Source: CAWGXZ01 sp963826695 (lineage in GTDB: Bacteria > Pseudomonadota > Gammaproteobacteria > Burkholderiales > Burkholderiaceae_C). From it: a stretch of DNA of 64,000 nucleotides. This document shows, piece by piece, positions 1-9,613 of this stretch. Made by a program: the position numbers and the translations under genes. Under the pieces are notes generated by a model. The model made no database searches. It saw nothing but the letters and a program-made list of their open reading frames with translations, and was not told the DNA's origin. Location: contig CAWGXZ010000005.1 of NCBI GenBank assembly GCA_963826695.1, positions 1-64,000 of the forward strand, in the 5' to 3' direction. How positions within the stretch are numbered: position 1 is the stretch's first letter; the number at the start of each line of letters is the position of its first letter.

Positions 1-35
1 GGCGCCCATTGGCGCCTGCCACTGGAGAAATCCGC

Positions 36-929
36 ATGTCCACCTCACCTCCTGCTGCCGCAACCAGCGCAGCCCCCTCCTTTCGCAGCCGCAGCGTCGA
101 GCAGGTCGTCCGCGGCCAGGCGACGTCGGACGGCGACGGTGTCAAGCTGACCCGGCTGCTGACGCAGCCGCTGCAGCGCCGGCTCGACCCCTTCCTGATG
201 CTCGATGCCTTCGGCAGCGAAACGGCGGCCGACTACATCGGCGGATTCCCCGAGCATCCGCACCGCGGCTTCGAGACCGTGACGATCATGCTCGAAGGCC
301 GGATGCGGCACCGCGACAGCGCCGGCAACGTCGGCCTGCTCGACGCCGGCAGCGTGCAATGGATGACCGCCGGCCGCGGCATCCTGCACAGCGAAATGCC
401 CGAGCAGGAGGCCGGGCGGATGGCCGGCTTCCAGCTCTGGGTCAACCTGCCGGCAAAGGACAAGCTTTGCCCGCCCGAGTACCGCGACATCGCGCCCGAC
501 GCGGTGCCGCGCCAGGCTGTGGGCGACGGCATCGAGTTGCGGGTGATTGCCGGCAGCAGCCACGGCACGACCGGCGCAGTCACCCGCCCGTCGACCGAGC
601 CGCTGGTGCTCGACATTGCGCTCGCAGTGGGCCGCGTGCTCGATCAGCCGATCCCGGCCGGCCACAACGCGTTCGTCTGTGTCTATGGCGGTGCGGCGGC
701 GTCGATCGGCGGCCAGCGCGTCGAGTCGGAGCGCATGGCGATCCTCGCCAACGAAGTCGCAGCCGATGGCGTGCGGCTCGCCGCATTCGACGCGCCGGTG
801 CGCCTGCTGCTCGTTGCCGGGCGGCCGCTGAACGAGCCGATCGCGCAGTACGGGCCCTTCGTCATGAACACCGCCGAGGAAATCCACCAGGCGCTTGCCG
901 ACTTTCGTGCCGGCCGGCTGGCGGGCTGA
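36..929 (+). CDS. Pirin family protein
   Basis: Bicupin pirin (YhhW/PirA type), a cytosolic metal-binding protein; some members have quercetinase activity, others act as regulators, so the substrate here is unknown. The N-terminal cupin carries the family signature HPHRGFETVT and, about 45 residues on, ILHSEMP, which supply the expected His/His/His/Glu metal ligands. The C-terminal cupin and a typical tail follow. About 297 aa, normal for the family. The ATG at 36 is preferred because GGAG lies 9 nt upstream; an in-frame TTG at 9 would add 9 residues and lacks a visible ribosome site. It stands about 90 nt before the glutaredoxin-like gene on the same strand. The family call is firm, the role is not. 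Confidence 0.9.
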   Translation: MSTSPPAAATSAAPSFRSRSVEQVVRGQATSDGDGVKLTRLLTQPLQRRLDPFLMLDAFGSETAADYIGGFPEHPHRGFETVTIMLEGRMRHRDSAGNVGLLDAGSVQWMTAGRGILHSEMPEQEAGRMAGFQLWVNLPAKDKLCPPEYRDIAPDAVPRQAVGDGIELRVIAGSSHGTTGAVTRPSTEPLVLDIALAVGRVLDQPIPAGHNAFVCVYGGAAASIGGQRVESERMAILANEVAADGVRLAAFDAPVRLLLVAGRPLNEPIAQYGPFVMNTAEEIHQALADFRAGRLAG

Positions 930-1019
930 ACAGACGCACGGCGTCGGGCGGCTGGCCGACCCGCCGCGTGTCGCAGCACCTCGGCTACGCTTGCGCCTCC
1001 CTGACCGCCCGGAGTTCCG

Positions 1020-1388
1020 ATGCCACGCCCTGTACTCGCCGACTCGCGCCTTCATCCCGCCATCGCCGACCGCGTGGCGAACTGGCAGGCCGACATCGTG
1101 CACAACGTGCAGGCGGCCGTCGGCTCGCACCGGGTGCTCGTCGTCGGCATGGCGCAGAACCCGTTCTGCCGCCGCGCGCGCAAGCTGCTCGAGGCCGCTG
1201 GCATCGATTACCGCTACCTCGAATACGGCAGCTACTTCAGCCGCTGGAAGGAACGCGGTGCGCTGAAGATGTGGAGTGGCTGGCCGACCTTCCCGATGGT
1301 CTTCTTCAACGGCGTGCTGGTCGGCGGCGCAGACGATCTGCGGCGGTTGATCGGAACCGGCGAAATCGAACGCCAGCCGAACGCGTGA
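1020..1388 (+). CDS. Glutaredoxin-like protein
   Basis: A 122-aa thioredoxin-fold protein of the glutaredoxin family. The beta-alpha start (VLVVGMAQNPFCRRARKLL) places a single Cys in an NPFC-RR context, so it resembles monothiol glutaredoxins rather than the CPYC dithiol type. The cis-proline segment WPTFPMVFFNG and the GGADDL turn, which normally hold glutathione, are both present. There is a 35-residue N-terminal extension before the fold. It probably acts in thiol homeostasis or iron-sulfur handling, but the non-CGFS active site leaves the activity open. Its stop overlaps the GTG start of the next gene (GTGA), so the two are probably co-translated. Confidence 0.8.
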   Translation: MPRPVLADSRLHPAIADRVANWQADIVHNVQAAVGSHRVLVVGMAQNPFCRRARKLLEAAGIDYRYLEYGSYFSRWKERGALKMWSGWPTFPMVFFNGVLVGGADDLRRLIGTGEIERQPNA

Positions 1389-2905
1389 CGCTGCATTCCG
1401 GGCGACCGGGCGTGCCGCAGGTTGCCCGGTTCCTGCTCGGCATGCTGATGGCTGCAGCGCCGGTCGTTCCCGCAGCGTCGCTGCAGCCGGACGCCGCGCT
1501 GCACGCCTGCCGGCTGCCCGGCATGCCCCACGAGGTGCAATGCGGATCGGTGCGCCGGCCGCTCGACCCGGCGAGACCGCAGGGCCTGTCGATCGACATC
1601 CACTACGCCGTCGTCCCGGCAATCGCCCGCAACAAGATGCCCGATCCGGTCTTCCTGCTGGCAGGCGGCCCGGGCCAGAGCGCGACGGCGCTGGCGGCGA
1701 ATCTCATGCCGCTGTTCAGCCGGCTCAACCAGCGCCGCGACATCGTCTTCGTCGACCAGCGCGGCACCGGCCGCTCGGCACCGCTCGACTGCGCTGAGGA
1801 GCTGCCGGCGCTGCTCGGCAGTGGCCTCGATGCCGAGCGACAGATTGCCGAGGCGCTGCGCTGCCGCGACCGGCTGGCGGGGCTGCCGCATGTCGGCGGG
1901 CGCGACGGACTGCGCCACTTCACCACCTCCATCGCCGTGGCCGATTTCGATGCGGTGCGCCGCCGGCTCGGTGCCGAGCGCGTCAACCTGGTCGGCGGGT
2001 CGTACGGCACGCGCGTGGCGCTCGAATGGCTGCGTCAATCGCCAAGCCGGGTGCGGCGCAGCGTGCTCGACGGCGTTGCGCCGCCCGACATGGGGTTGCC
2101 GGCGAGCATGTCGCTCGACAGCCAGGCAGCACTCGACGCGATGTTCGCCGCCTGCCGCGCCGAGCCGGCCTGCGCGGCAGCGCATCCCGATCTCGCGGGC
2201 CGCTGGTCGGCGTTGCTGGCGAGCCTGCCGCGCGAGGTGCAGGTCGCCGATCCGCTGTCCGGCCGGTCAACGCCGTTGCAGCTGTCGCGCGACGCCTTGC
2301 TGGCGCTGGTGCGCACGCCGCTCTATGCACCAGCGCTGGCTGCCGCGCTGCCCCGCGCGATCAGCGACGCCGCCGATGGCCACTTCGAGGCGCTGGCCGG
2401 CCTGCATGCAGCGCAGACACCCCGCCGGCAAAGCCGGCCGGCGGTGGGCATGCATTTTTCGGTGGTCTGCGCCGAAGACCTGCCCGACGCGAGCGAGCCC
2501 GAAGCCGCCGGGCGCGATTTCGGCCATGCCTCGAGCGAGCTGTACCGCCGCATTTGCGCCGAATGGCCGCACGGCGAAGTGCCGGCGGGTTTTCGGGAGA
2601 TCACGGCGGCGGGCTCGGCGGTGCTGCTGCTCAGCGGCGGGCTCGACCCGGTGACGCCGCCGCGGCACGGTGAACGTGTCGCGCTTCGCCTGGGCGCGCT
2701 GGCCCGGCACATTCCGGTGGCCCAGGCTGGGCACGGCGTGCTCGGCGTCGGCTGTGCTCGCGAGCTGCTGCAGCGCTTCATCGAAGCCGATTCCGACGCC
2801 GCCGCGCTGGCCATCGACGCGCGCTGCCTCGAAACGGTGCCGCGGCCACCCTTTTTCGAGCTGCCGCGTGGCCGCGCTGCGGCACCGTCGGCACTGCCGC
2901 GATGA
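1385..2905 (+). CDS. Secreted alpha/beta hydrolase with TAP-like C-terminal domain
   Basis: 506-aa alpha/beta hydrolase of the tripeptidyl-/proline-iminopeptidase-like group. An oxyanion-hole segment GGPGQSA, the nucleophile elbow GGSYG (Ser at about residue 206), the acid loop LDPVTPP and the His loop AGHGVLG near the C terminus form the expected catalytic triad. The final part matches the TAP-like domain typical of secreted peptidases. The GTG at 1385 overlaps the glutaredoxin stop; it is chosen because it gives a plausible export signal (hydrophobic stretch then AxA) that the later ATG at 1442 would truncate. It probably acts in the periplasm or outside the cell; the substrate is unknown. 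The end overlaps natA by 4 nt. Confidence 0.82.
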   Translation: MTLHSGRPGVPQVARFLLGMLMAAAPVVPAASLQPDAALHACRLPGMPHEVQCGSVRRPLDPARPQGLSIDIHYAVVPAIARNKMPDPVFLLAGGPGQSATALAANLMPLFSRLNQRRDIVFVDQRGTGRSAPLDCAEELPALLGSGLDAERQIAEALRCRDRLAGLPHVGGRDGLRHFTTSIAVADFDAVRRRLGAERVNLVGGSYGTRVALEWLRQSPSRVRRSVLDGVAPPDMGLPASMSLDSQAALDAMFAACRAEPACAAAHPDLAGRWSALLASLPREVQVADPLSGRSTPLQLSRDALLALVRTPLYAPALAAALPRAISDAADGHFEALAGLHAAQTPRRQSRPAVGMHFSVVCAEDLPDASEPEAAGRDFGHASSELYRRICAEWPHGEVPAGFREITAAGSAVLLLSGGLDPVTPPRHGERVALRLGALARHIPVAQAGHGVLGVGCARELLQRFIEADSDAAALAIDARCLETVPRPPFFELPRGRAAAPSALPR

Positions 2906-3723
2906 TTCGCATCGAGGCGCTGCGCAAGCGATTCGGCGGCCGGCCGGCGCGCATCGGCTGGCCGCGGCGCGCGGCGGTGCCGCCGGTCGTTGCGGTCGAT
3001 GAATTCAGCATGCACGCCGACAACGGCCGCATCACCGGCCTGCTGGGCGCCAACGGCGCCGGCAAGACGACGACCTTGCGCATGCTCGCCGGCCTGATCG
3101 CGCCCGACGGCGGGCAGATGGCGATCGACGGCATCGACGTGGCGGCGCGTCCGGGCGAAGCCCGGGCGCGGCTCGGCCTGCTGAGCGACGCCCGCGGCCT
3201 CTACCCGCGGCTCAGTGCACGCGAGAACATCGTCTACTTCGGCCAGCTGCACGGCATGTCACGTGACGCCGCCGAGGAACGCGCCGAAACGCTTGCCGGC
3301 TGGCTCGACATGCGGCCGCTGCTCGACCGGCGCACAGCGGGCTTCAGCCAGGGCGAGCGCATGAAGACTGCGCTGGCCCGCGCGCTGGTGCACGATCCGG
3401 CCAACGTCGTGCTCGACGAGCCGACCAACGGCCTCGACGTGCAGGCCACCCGCGCGCTGCGCGAAACCCTGCGCTGGCTGAGCACGGCCGATGGTGGTGG
3501 CAAGTGCATCGTGTTCTCAACGCACATCATGCAGGAGGTCGAACGGCTGTGCCACGAGGTGGTGGTCATCGCCGGCGGGCGTGGCGTCGCGCGCGGCAGC
3601 GTGGCCGAGCTGATGCAGCAGACGGGCACTTGCGATTTCGAGGAGGCCTTCGTCAGCCTGGCTTTCGACGAGACGACGCAGCCGCGCCGGCTTGATCGTG
3701 CGGCGGCAGCCAGCTGCGAATGA
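2902..3723 (+). CDS. natA: ABC transporter ATP-binding protein (NatA type)
   Basis: 273-aa cytoplasmic ATPase of an ABC-2 exporter, closest in layout to the sodium-extruding NatA. Walker A is GANGAGKTTT, the signature motif is FSQGE, Walker B is VVLDEP followed by the D-loop NGLD, and the switch His is in STHIMQEVE. The ATG overlaps the preceding stop (ATGA), and its own stop overlaps the start of the permease gene, a clear translationally coupled pair. The substrate cannot be read from sequence: sodium, a drug or another small molecule are all possible, so the gene name is by similarity only. Confidence 0.85.
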   Translation: MIRIEALRKRFGGRPARIGWPRRAAVPPVVAVDEFSMHADNGRITGLLGANGAGKTTTLRMLAGLIAPDGGQMAIDGIDVAARPGEARARLGLLSDARGLYPRLSARENIVYFGQLHGMSRDAAEERAETLAGWLDMRPLLDRRTAGFSQGERMKTALARALVHDPANVVLDEPTNGLDVQATRALRETLRWLSTADGGGKCIVFSTHIMQEVERLCHEVVVIAGGRGVARGSVAELMQQTGTCDFEEAFVSLAFDETTQPRRLDRAAAASCE

Positions 3724-4901
3724 AAGCCCGATTTGCCACCGCGTGGGTGGTCTTCCGCAAGGAATGGATCGACGCGCTGCGCGACCGCCGCACGCTGCTG
3801 GTGGTGCTGCTCTCGGGGGTGTTGATGGGGCCGCTGGTGCTGGTTGCGCTGTCGACGCTGGTCGGCGACCTCGAGGCCCGCGCCGAACGCCGGCTGCTGC
3901 TGATCGACAGCGCCGTGCATGCGCCGACGCTCGTCAACTACCTGCAGCGCCAGGGCTTTCGCACCGAGGCGCCGCCGGCGGGCTACGAGGCGGCGCTGCG
4001 GGCGGGCCGGCTCGGCGATCCGGTGCTGGTCGTCGATCGCGCCTTCGAGGCTTCGCTGGCGCTCGGCGAGGCTCGCGTCGAGCTGGTCAGCGACAGCAGC
4101 AACCGTCAGGCGGAAGCGGCGACCGGTCGCGTCCAGCAGCTGTTGGCCGGGTTCAACCGCGAGCGCGGCGGACTGGCGCTGGCCTTGCGCGGCGTATCGC
4201 CGCAGCTGCTCGAGCCGGTCAGGCTCGATGCACGCGACCTGGCGAGCGCTTCGTCGCGCGCCTCGCAGCTGAGCGCCATGCTGCCCTTCTTCGTCATCCT
4301 GGCCGTCCTCTACGGTGCCCTGAACGCCGCGCTCGACACCACGGCCGGCGAGCGCGAGCGCGCGTGCCTCGAACCACTCCTCGCCTCGCCGGCGCGCGGC
4401 ATCGAGCTGGTTGCCGGGAAGTGGCTGGCCGTCTTTGCCGTGGCAGCGGCGGTTGCCGTCTGCAGTTGCCTCAGCTTCATCCCGGCGCAATGGCTTCTTC
4501 GCAGCGCCAGCCTGCAGGCGATGTTTCGCTACGGCTGGGCCGAGGCGGCCGGCTTCGTCGCCGTGCTGCTGCCGCTGGCTGCGGCGCTCTCGGCGCTGCT
4601 GATGGCGGTGGCCGTGCGCTGCCGCAGCTTCAAGGAGGCGCAGGCCAACACCACGGTGGTGACGCTGGTGGTCTCGCTGCTGCCGCTGTCGGCGCTGTTC
4701 GGACAAGGCGGCGAGGCACGCTGGCACTTCTGGCTGCCGGCGCTGGCGCAGTCGACACTGATGACGCGCATCCTCAAGGGCGAAGCGCTCGGCATCGAAC
4801 GCTGGGCCGTGCCGCTCGGCGTCTCGGCCGCCCTGACGCTGCTTGCCTTGGCGTACGTGGTGCGCAGCCTGCGGCCGGCGGCGGTGCAGTCGTCGAACTG
4901 A
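3720..4901 (+). CDS. natB: ABC-2 type transporter permease (NatB type)
   Basis: 393-aa membrane partner of the ATPase encoded just upstream. An N-terminal membrane helix (about residues 23-45) is followed by a large loop of about 140 residues that should face the periplasm, then a block of five or so hydrophobic helices, the usual ABC2 permease layout. It shares the ATGA overlap with the upstream gene. The next gene, mnmG, starts 77 nt further on and is probably transcribed separately. Substrate unknown. Confidence 0.82.
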   Translation: MKARFATAWVVFRKEWIDALRDRRTLLVVLLSGVLMGPLVLVALSTLVGDLEARAERRLLLIDSAVHAPTLVNYLQRQGFRTEAPPAGYEAALRAGRLGDPVLVVDRAFEASLALGEARVELVSDSSNRQAEAATGRVQQLLAGFNRERGGLALALRGVSPQLLEPVRLDARDLASASSRASQLSAMLPFFVILAVLYGALNAALDTTAGERERACLEPLLASPARGIELVAGKWLAVFAVAAAVAVCSCLSFIPAQWLLRSASLQAMFRYGWAEAAGFVAVLLPLAAALSALLMAVAVRCRSFKEAQANTTVVTLVVSLLPLSALFGQGGEARWHFWLPALAQSTLMTRILKGEALGIERWAVPLGVSAALTLLALAYVVRSLRPAAVQSSN

Positions 4902-4978
4902 GCCGATCGAATGGCCCGCCCGGGGCCGGCAAAACCCCTCCTCCCTACAATCGCCGCCTGCTGCAGCCAGGGGCCGAA

Positions 4979-6974
4979 ATGCAATTTCCACGTGTTTTCG
5001 ATGTGATCGTGGTCGGCGGCGGCCATGCCGGAACCGAGGCTGCCCTAGCCGCAGCGCGCATCGGCGCAGCGACCTTGCTGTTGACGCACAACATCGAGAC
5101 GCTCGGCCAGATGAGCTGCAACCCGTCGATCGGCGGCATCGGCAAGGGTCACCTGGTCAAGGAAATCGATGCCCTGGGCGGCGCCATGGCAGCCGCCACC
5201 GACGAGGCCGGCATCCAGTTCCGCATCCTCAATCGCTCCAAGGGGCCGGCCGTGCGGGCCACCCGCGCGCAGGCCGACCGGGTGCTCTACCGTGCCGCCA
5301 TCCGCCGGCGCCTGGAAAACCAGCCGAACCTGTGGCTGTTCCAGGGCGCCTGCGACGACCTGCTGGTCGAGGGCGACCGCGTTGTCGGCGCGGCGACCCA
5401 GCTCGGGTTGGTCTTCCGCGCCCGCAGCGTGGTGCTGACCGCGGGCACCTTCCTCGACGGCCGCATCCACGTCGGTTTGCAAAACCAGTCTGCCGGACGC
5501 GCCGGCGACCCGCCTGCGCTGCGACTTTCCGCGCGACTCAAGGAGCTGAAGCTGCCTCAGGGCCGGCTGAAGACCGGCACGCCGCCGCGTCTGGACGCGC
5601 GCAGCATCGACTTCTCGGCGCTCGAGGTGCAGCCCGGCGACGGCATGCCAGGCGCTGACGGCAGCCCGCCCGAGCGGCCGGTGCCGGTCTTCAGCTTTCT
5701 CGGCCGCGCCGATCAGCATCCGCAGCAATTGCCCTGCTGGATCACCCACACCAACGCGCGCACCCACGACATCATTCGCAGCGGCTTGGACCGCAGCCCG
5801 ATGTTCACCGGGGTCATCGAAGGCGTAGGGCCGCGCTACTGCCCGAGCATCGAGGACAAGGTGCACCGCTTTGCCGACAAGGATGCGCACCAGGTGTTCC
5901 TCGAGCCCGAGGGGCTGACGACCAACGAGATCTACCCGAACGGAATTTCGACGAGCCTGCCTTTCGACATTCAACTCGCCGCCGTGCGCTCGATGCGCGG
6001 GCTGGAGAACGCCGACATCGTGCGGCCAGGCTATGCGATCGAGTACGACTATTTCGATCCTCGCGAGCTCGACGCGTCGTTCCAGACGCGCTCGATCGGT
6101 GGCCTTTACTTCGCCGGGCAGATCAATGGCACGACGGGTTACGAGGAAGCGGCGGCACAGGGCCTGTATGCCGGGACTGAACGCAGCGCTGGCCGTGCGC
6201 GGCGAGCCACCCTGGGTGCCCGGCCGCAATGAGGCGTATCTTGGCGTGCTGGCCGATGACCTGGTCACCAAGGGGGTGACCGAGCCGTACCGCATGTTCA
6301 CCAGCCGCGCCGAGTACCGGCTGCAATTGCGTGAAGACAACGCCGACCTGCGCCTGACGGCAATCGGCCGGCGCCTCGGGCTCGTCGATGACGCGCGCTG
6401 GGACGCATTCAGTCGCAAGCGCGACGTAATCGAGCGTGAGACGCAGCGGCTGGCGTCGACCTGGGTGCGACCGGCGACTCTGCCGTCGGCGGCCGCACAG
6501 GCGTGGCTCGGGGCCGAGATCGCCCACGAGTTCAGCCTGGCTTCGTTGCTGCGTCGCCCGGGTGTGGGCTTCGATGCGGTGGCTTCGATCGACGAGGCAG
6601 CGTCGCAGGGCGTGACTGTTTCACGTGAAACATTGCGTGCAGAACTGGGCAACGAGCTGGCCGACGAGGTGATCGAGCAGGTCGAGATCAGCGCTCGCTA
6701 TTCGGGATATATCGACAAGCAGCGCGACGAGATCGATCGGGCGAGCCGCTACGAGCACCTGCCGCTGCCCGCGGATTTCGACTATGCGGCGGTGCCCGCG
6801 CTCAGCCACGAGATCCGGCAGAAGTTGCACCGGCAGCGGCCGCAGACCCTGGGGCAAGCGTCGCGTATTTCAGGCGTCACGCCTGCAGCCATTTCGCTGT
6901 TGCTGGTGCATCTGCGCAAGAAGCAACCCGCCCAGGCGCCGAGTGCAGAAGGTGCGCAGCTCGATGCGGCCTGA
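4979..6974 (+). CDS. mnmG: tRNA uridine-5-carboxymethylaminomethyl modification enzyme MnmG (one frameshift)
   Basis: FAD-dependent subunit of the MnmE-MnmG complex, which makes the cmnm5 modification of the wobble uridine in several tRNAs. The Rossmann motif VVGGGHAGTEAALAAAR starts at residue 11, and the family block CNPSIGGIGKGHLVKEID follows. The reading frame is broken at 6173-6175: GCCGGGA should read GCCGGA, after which the protein continues GLNAALAVRG...EAYLGVLADDL to a normal C terminus. One extra G explains everything, and removing it gives about 664 aa, close to family length. I consider this an assembly error because the protein is intact on both sides. The gene contains a perfect parS site and lies 9 nt before rsmG. 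Confidence 0.93.
6617..6632 (+). promoter_or_regulatory. parS centromere site 1 (perfect)
   Basis: TGTTTCACGTGAAACA, a perfect 16-bp palindrome identical to the bacterial parS consensus bound by ParB. It lies inside the 3' part of mnmG, about 3 kb upstream of parB. It marks the origin-proximal region of the chromosome. Confidence 0.95.
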
Positions 6975-6983
6975 CCTGCAGCA

Positions 6984-7655
6984 ATGAGCGAGCAAGGCGG
7001 CCGGCTGGCCGAGCGCCTGCAGGCCGGCATCGAGTCGCTGCAACTGGACCTGGATGCCCGCCAGTTCGAACGCCTGATCGCCTACCTCGACCTGTTGGCG
7101 CGGTGGAACCGCGTCTACAACCTCACGGCGGTTCGCGAGCCGCTCGCGATGGTCGACCAGCACTTGCTCGACTGTCTCGCCGTGGTGCAGCCGCTGCGGC
7201 GTCAGCTGTGTGGGGCAGGCGCACGGGTCGTCGACGTGGGCAGTGGCGCAGGGCTGCCCGGACTCGTGCTTGCGATTGCCATGCCGGAACTCGCCTCGGT
7301 CACGTGCGTCGACGCAGTGGGCAAGAAGGCGAGCTTCATTCGCCAGGCTGCTGCGGAACTCGGCTTGACGAGATTGACTGCATTGCACGCGCGCGTCGAG
7401 ACGCTGCCGCAGGCCTCCGTCGATGCCGTCGTTTCGAGGGCTTACTCCTCGCTGGCAGACTTCGTCCGGTCGACTGCCGGCTTGCTACCGGCTGGAAGTT
7501 CTGCCGGTGTGTGGATGGCGATGAAGGGCAAGCGCCCGGATACCGAGATCGATGAAGTCCGACCAGGCGTCGATGTGTTTCACGTGGAACAACTGCATCA
7601 GCAAACGCAAGGCGCTGCCGAGCGCTGCCTGATCTGGATGCGGCCGCTTTCATAA
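6984..7655 (+). CDS. rsmG: 16S rRNA (guanine527-N7)-methyltransferase RsmG
   Basis: 223-aa SAM-dependent methyltransferase that methylates N7 of G527 in 16S rRNA. The AdoMet-binding motif VVDVGSGAGLPGLVLAI sits at about residues 75-91, and the upstream block LLARWNRVYNLTAVRE is diagnostic of GidB/RsmG. It follows mnmG by 9 nt, the classic gidA-gidB arrangement next to parAB. A second, slightly imperfect parS is embedded near the 3' end. Intact. Confidence 0.95.
   Translation: MSEQGGRLAERLQAGIESLQLDLDARQFERLIAYLDLLARWNRVYNLTAVREPLAMVDQHLLDCLAVVQPLRRQLCGAGARVVDVGSGAGLPGLVLAIAMPELASVTCVDAVGKKASFIRQAAAELGLTRLTALHARVETLPQASVDAVVSRAYSSLADFVRSTAGLLPAGSSAGVWMAMKGKRPDTEIDEVRPGVDVFHVEQLHQQTQGAAERCLIWMRPLS
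7576..7591 (+). promoter_or_regulatory. parS centromere site 2 (one mismatch)
   Basis: TGTTTCACGTGGAACA differs from the parS palindrome at one position (G for A in the right half). It lies within rsmG, 944 bp after the end of the perfect site and 145 bp before parA. Single-mismatch sites are usually still bound by ParB. Confidence 0.85.
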
Positions 7656-7735
7656 GCGTCTGGTCGGCTCAGGATTCAACCTGCGAAAATCCTGACTGGG
7701 CTCGCACCGGCGGGTCGCCGAGCGCACCCGAGAGC

Positions 7736-8524
7736 ATGGCCCGAATCTTCTGCATTGCGAATCAAAAAGGCGGCGTCGGCAAGACGACCACCACGGTCAA
7801 TCTCGCCGCGGGTTTGGCCAGCATCGGCCAGCGTGTGCTCGTCGTCGACCTCGATCCGCAAGGCAATGCGACCATGGGTTCGGGGATCGACAAGCGCAAG
7901 CTGAAGCTCACCGTCTACGACGTGCTGCTCGAAAGCGCCAGCGTGACCGAGGCACGGCAACGCAGCGCCAAGGTGGCGTACGACGTGGTCGGTGCGAACC
8001 GGGAGCTTGCCGGTGCCGAAGTCGAACTGGTCGAACTGGAGCGTCGCGACCAGCGGCTGAAAGCCGCGCTCGCACCGGTTGCCGACGAGTACGACTACAT
8101 CCTGGTCGATTGCCCGCCGAGCCTCAGCCTGCTGACGCTCAACGGCCTGTGCAGCGCCCACGGCGTGGTCGTGCCGATGCAATGCGAATACTTCGCGCTC
8201 GAGGGTCTCTCGGACCTGGTGAACACGATTCGCCAGGTTCACGCCAACCTGAATCCTGCGCTGCAGATCATCGGCCTGCTGCGCGTGATGTTCGACCCCC
8301 GCATCACGCTGCAGCAGCAGGTGAGCGAACAGCTCAAGTCGCACTTCCGCGACAAGGTGTTCGACACGGTGATTCCGCGCAACGTGCGCCTGGCCGAGGC
8401 GCCGAGCTACGGCGTTCCGGGCGTCGTCTTCGACCCGGCGTCGAAGGGCGCCCAGGCGTTCATCGCCTTTGCGCGGGAGATCGTGGCGCGCACGGCTGCC
8501 GAGCGGCAGCCCGCCGCCGCCTAG
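7736..8524 (+). CDS. parA: Chromosome partitioning ATPase ParA (Soj)
   Basis: 262-aa deviant Walker ATPase that moves ParB-parS complexes during chromosome segregation. The N terminus IFCIANQKGGVGKTTT carries the deviant Walker A with its signature lysine. Walker A' (VLVVDLDPQGNATMG) and Walker B (YILVDCPPSLSLLT) follow. Length and order are standard for chromosomal Soj/ParA. It is not directly followed by parB: a reversed argC lies between them. Confidence 0.95.
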   Translation: MARIFCIANQKGGVGKTTTTVNLAAGLASIGQRVLVVDLDPQGNATMGSGIDKRKLKLTVYDVLLESASVTEARQRSAKVAYDVVGANRELAGAEVELVELERRDQRLKAALAPVADEYDYILVDCPPSLSLLTLNGLCSAHGVVVPMQCEYFALEGLSDLVNTIRQVHANLNPALQIIGLLRVMFDPRITLQQQVSEQLKSHFRDKVFDTVIPRNVRLAEAPSYGVPGVVFDPASKGAQAFIAFAREIVARTAAERQPAAA

Positions 8525-8534
8525 GCGGCCTGCC

Positions 8535-9507
8535 CTAGAGACCGACGGCTTCGTCGAGCCCGAGGTGCAGGTTCATCGCCTGCACGGCGGCGCCGCTCGC
8601 GCCCTTGCCGAGGTTGTCGAGCCGCGCCATGACGATCGCCTGGCCGGCGCCGGCAAAGACGGCGATGTCGACCCGGTTCGTGTCGTTGCAAGCCTGGACG
8701 TCGAAGAAGCCTTCGTCGAGCGCCGATGGCGTCGCCGAGCGGCAGCACGCGGATGAATCGCTCGCCGGCATAGCGCTCGCAATACGCGGCGTGCAGCCGT
8801 TCGGCCGACGCCCCGGCTGCCAGCTGCGAAAAGTGCAGCGGCAGGCTGACCGTCAGGCCCTTGTAGAAGCTGCCGACCACCGGCATGAACACCGGTCGTG
8901 TGCTCAGGCCGCTGTGCGTGGTCATCTCCGGGATGTGCTTGTGCGCCAGGTTCAGCCCGTAGGGCCGCGGCGCGTCGAGCAATCCGTCGGCGGCGACCGT
9001 GCCGCGTGTGCCGCTGCGCTGCGCTGCCTCGTACTGCTCGATCATCTTCTTGCCGCCGCCCGAGTAGCCGGTCAACGAGGTCGCCGAAAGCGGCTGTGCC
9101 GGGTCGATCAGCCCGGCGTCGACCAGCGGCCGCACCAGCAGGATGAAGCCGGTGGCATGGCAGCCCGGATTCGAAAGCCGTTTCGACGTGCGCATCGCCT
9201 CACGCTGGCCGGGTGCCAGTTCGGGCATGGCGAAGATCCATCCCGGCGCGGTGCGATGCGCCGAGCTGGCGTCGATCAGACAGGTGACGGGGTTCTCCAG
9301 CAGCGCGGCCGCCTCGCGCGACGCCGCATCGGGCAGGCAGAGAAACGCCACCTCGGCGGCGTTCAGCAACCGGGCGCGCTCGGCCGAATCCTTGCGAAGG
9401 GCGGGGTCGATGCGCAGCACTTCGAGGTCGTCGCGCTGGGCCAGCAGATCGTTGATGCGCAAGCCGGTGGTGCCTTCCTGGCCGTCGACGTAGACGCGAT
9501 GCTTCAT
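8535..9507 (-). CDS. argC: N-acetyl-gamma-glutamyl-phosphate reductase, short (type 2) form (one frameshift)
   Basis: Third step of arginine biosynthesis: NADPH-dependent reduction of N-acetyl-glutamyl-5-phosphate. The N terminus VYVDGQEGTTGLRI and the catalytic SNPGCHATGF segment (active-site Cys) identify the short type 2 ArgC found in many alpha- and betaproteobacteria. The frame shifts at 8723-8724: an extra base before GCGC separates the main part from a tail reading ALDEGFFDVQACNDTNRVDI. Without it the protein is about 323 aa. The gene is on the opposite strand to parA and parB and splits them. Its 3' end lies 11 nt from the parA stop, so the two converge. Confidence 0.9.
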
Positions 9508-9613
9508 GGCGCAATCCCTGGGTGCAAAGTCTCGAGGATAAGGGCCGCAGGCAACCACCGCGCCAGCCTTCCCCGCTGCAGGTGTCTGCGATTCGACACG
9601 CGACAATCAGCGC

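Noticed and set aside
45..1622. 525-codon minus-strand open frame opposite pirin and glutaredoxin genes
   Set aside because: It is antisense to well-supported genes, rich in Arg/Ala/Gly as expected from GC-rich shadow frames, and matches no family. Other long shadow frames were left out for the same reason.
4979..6974. mnmG as a true pseudogene
   Set aside because: Both halves are fully conserved and a single G explains the break; the same error type recurs across the window, so an assembly error is more likely.
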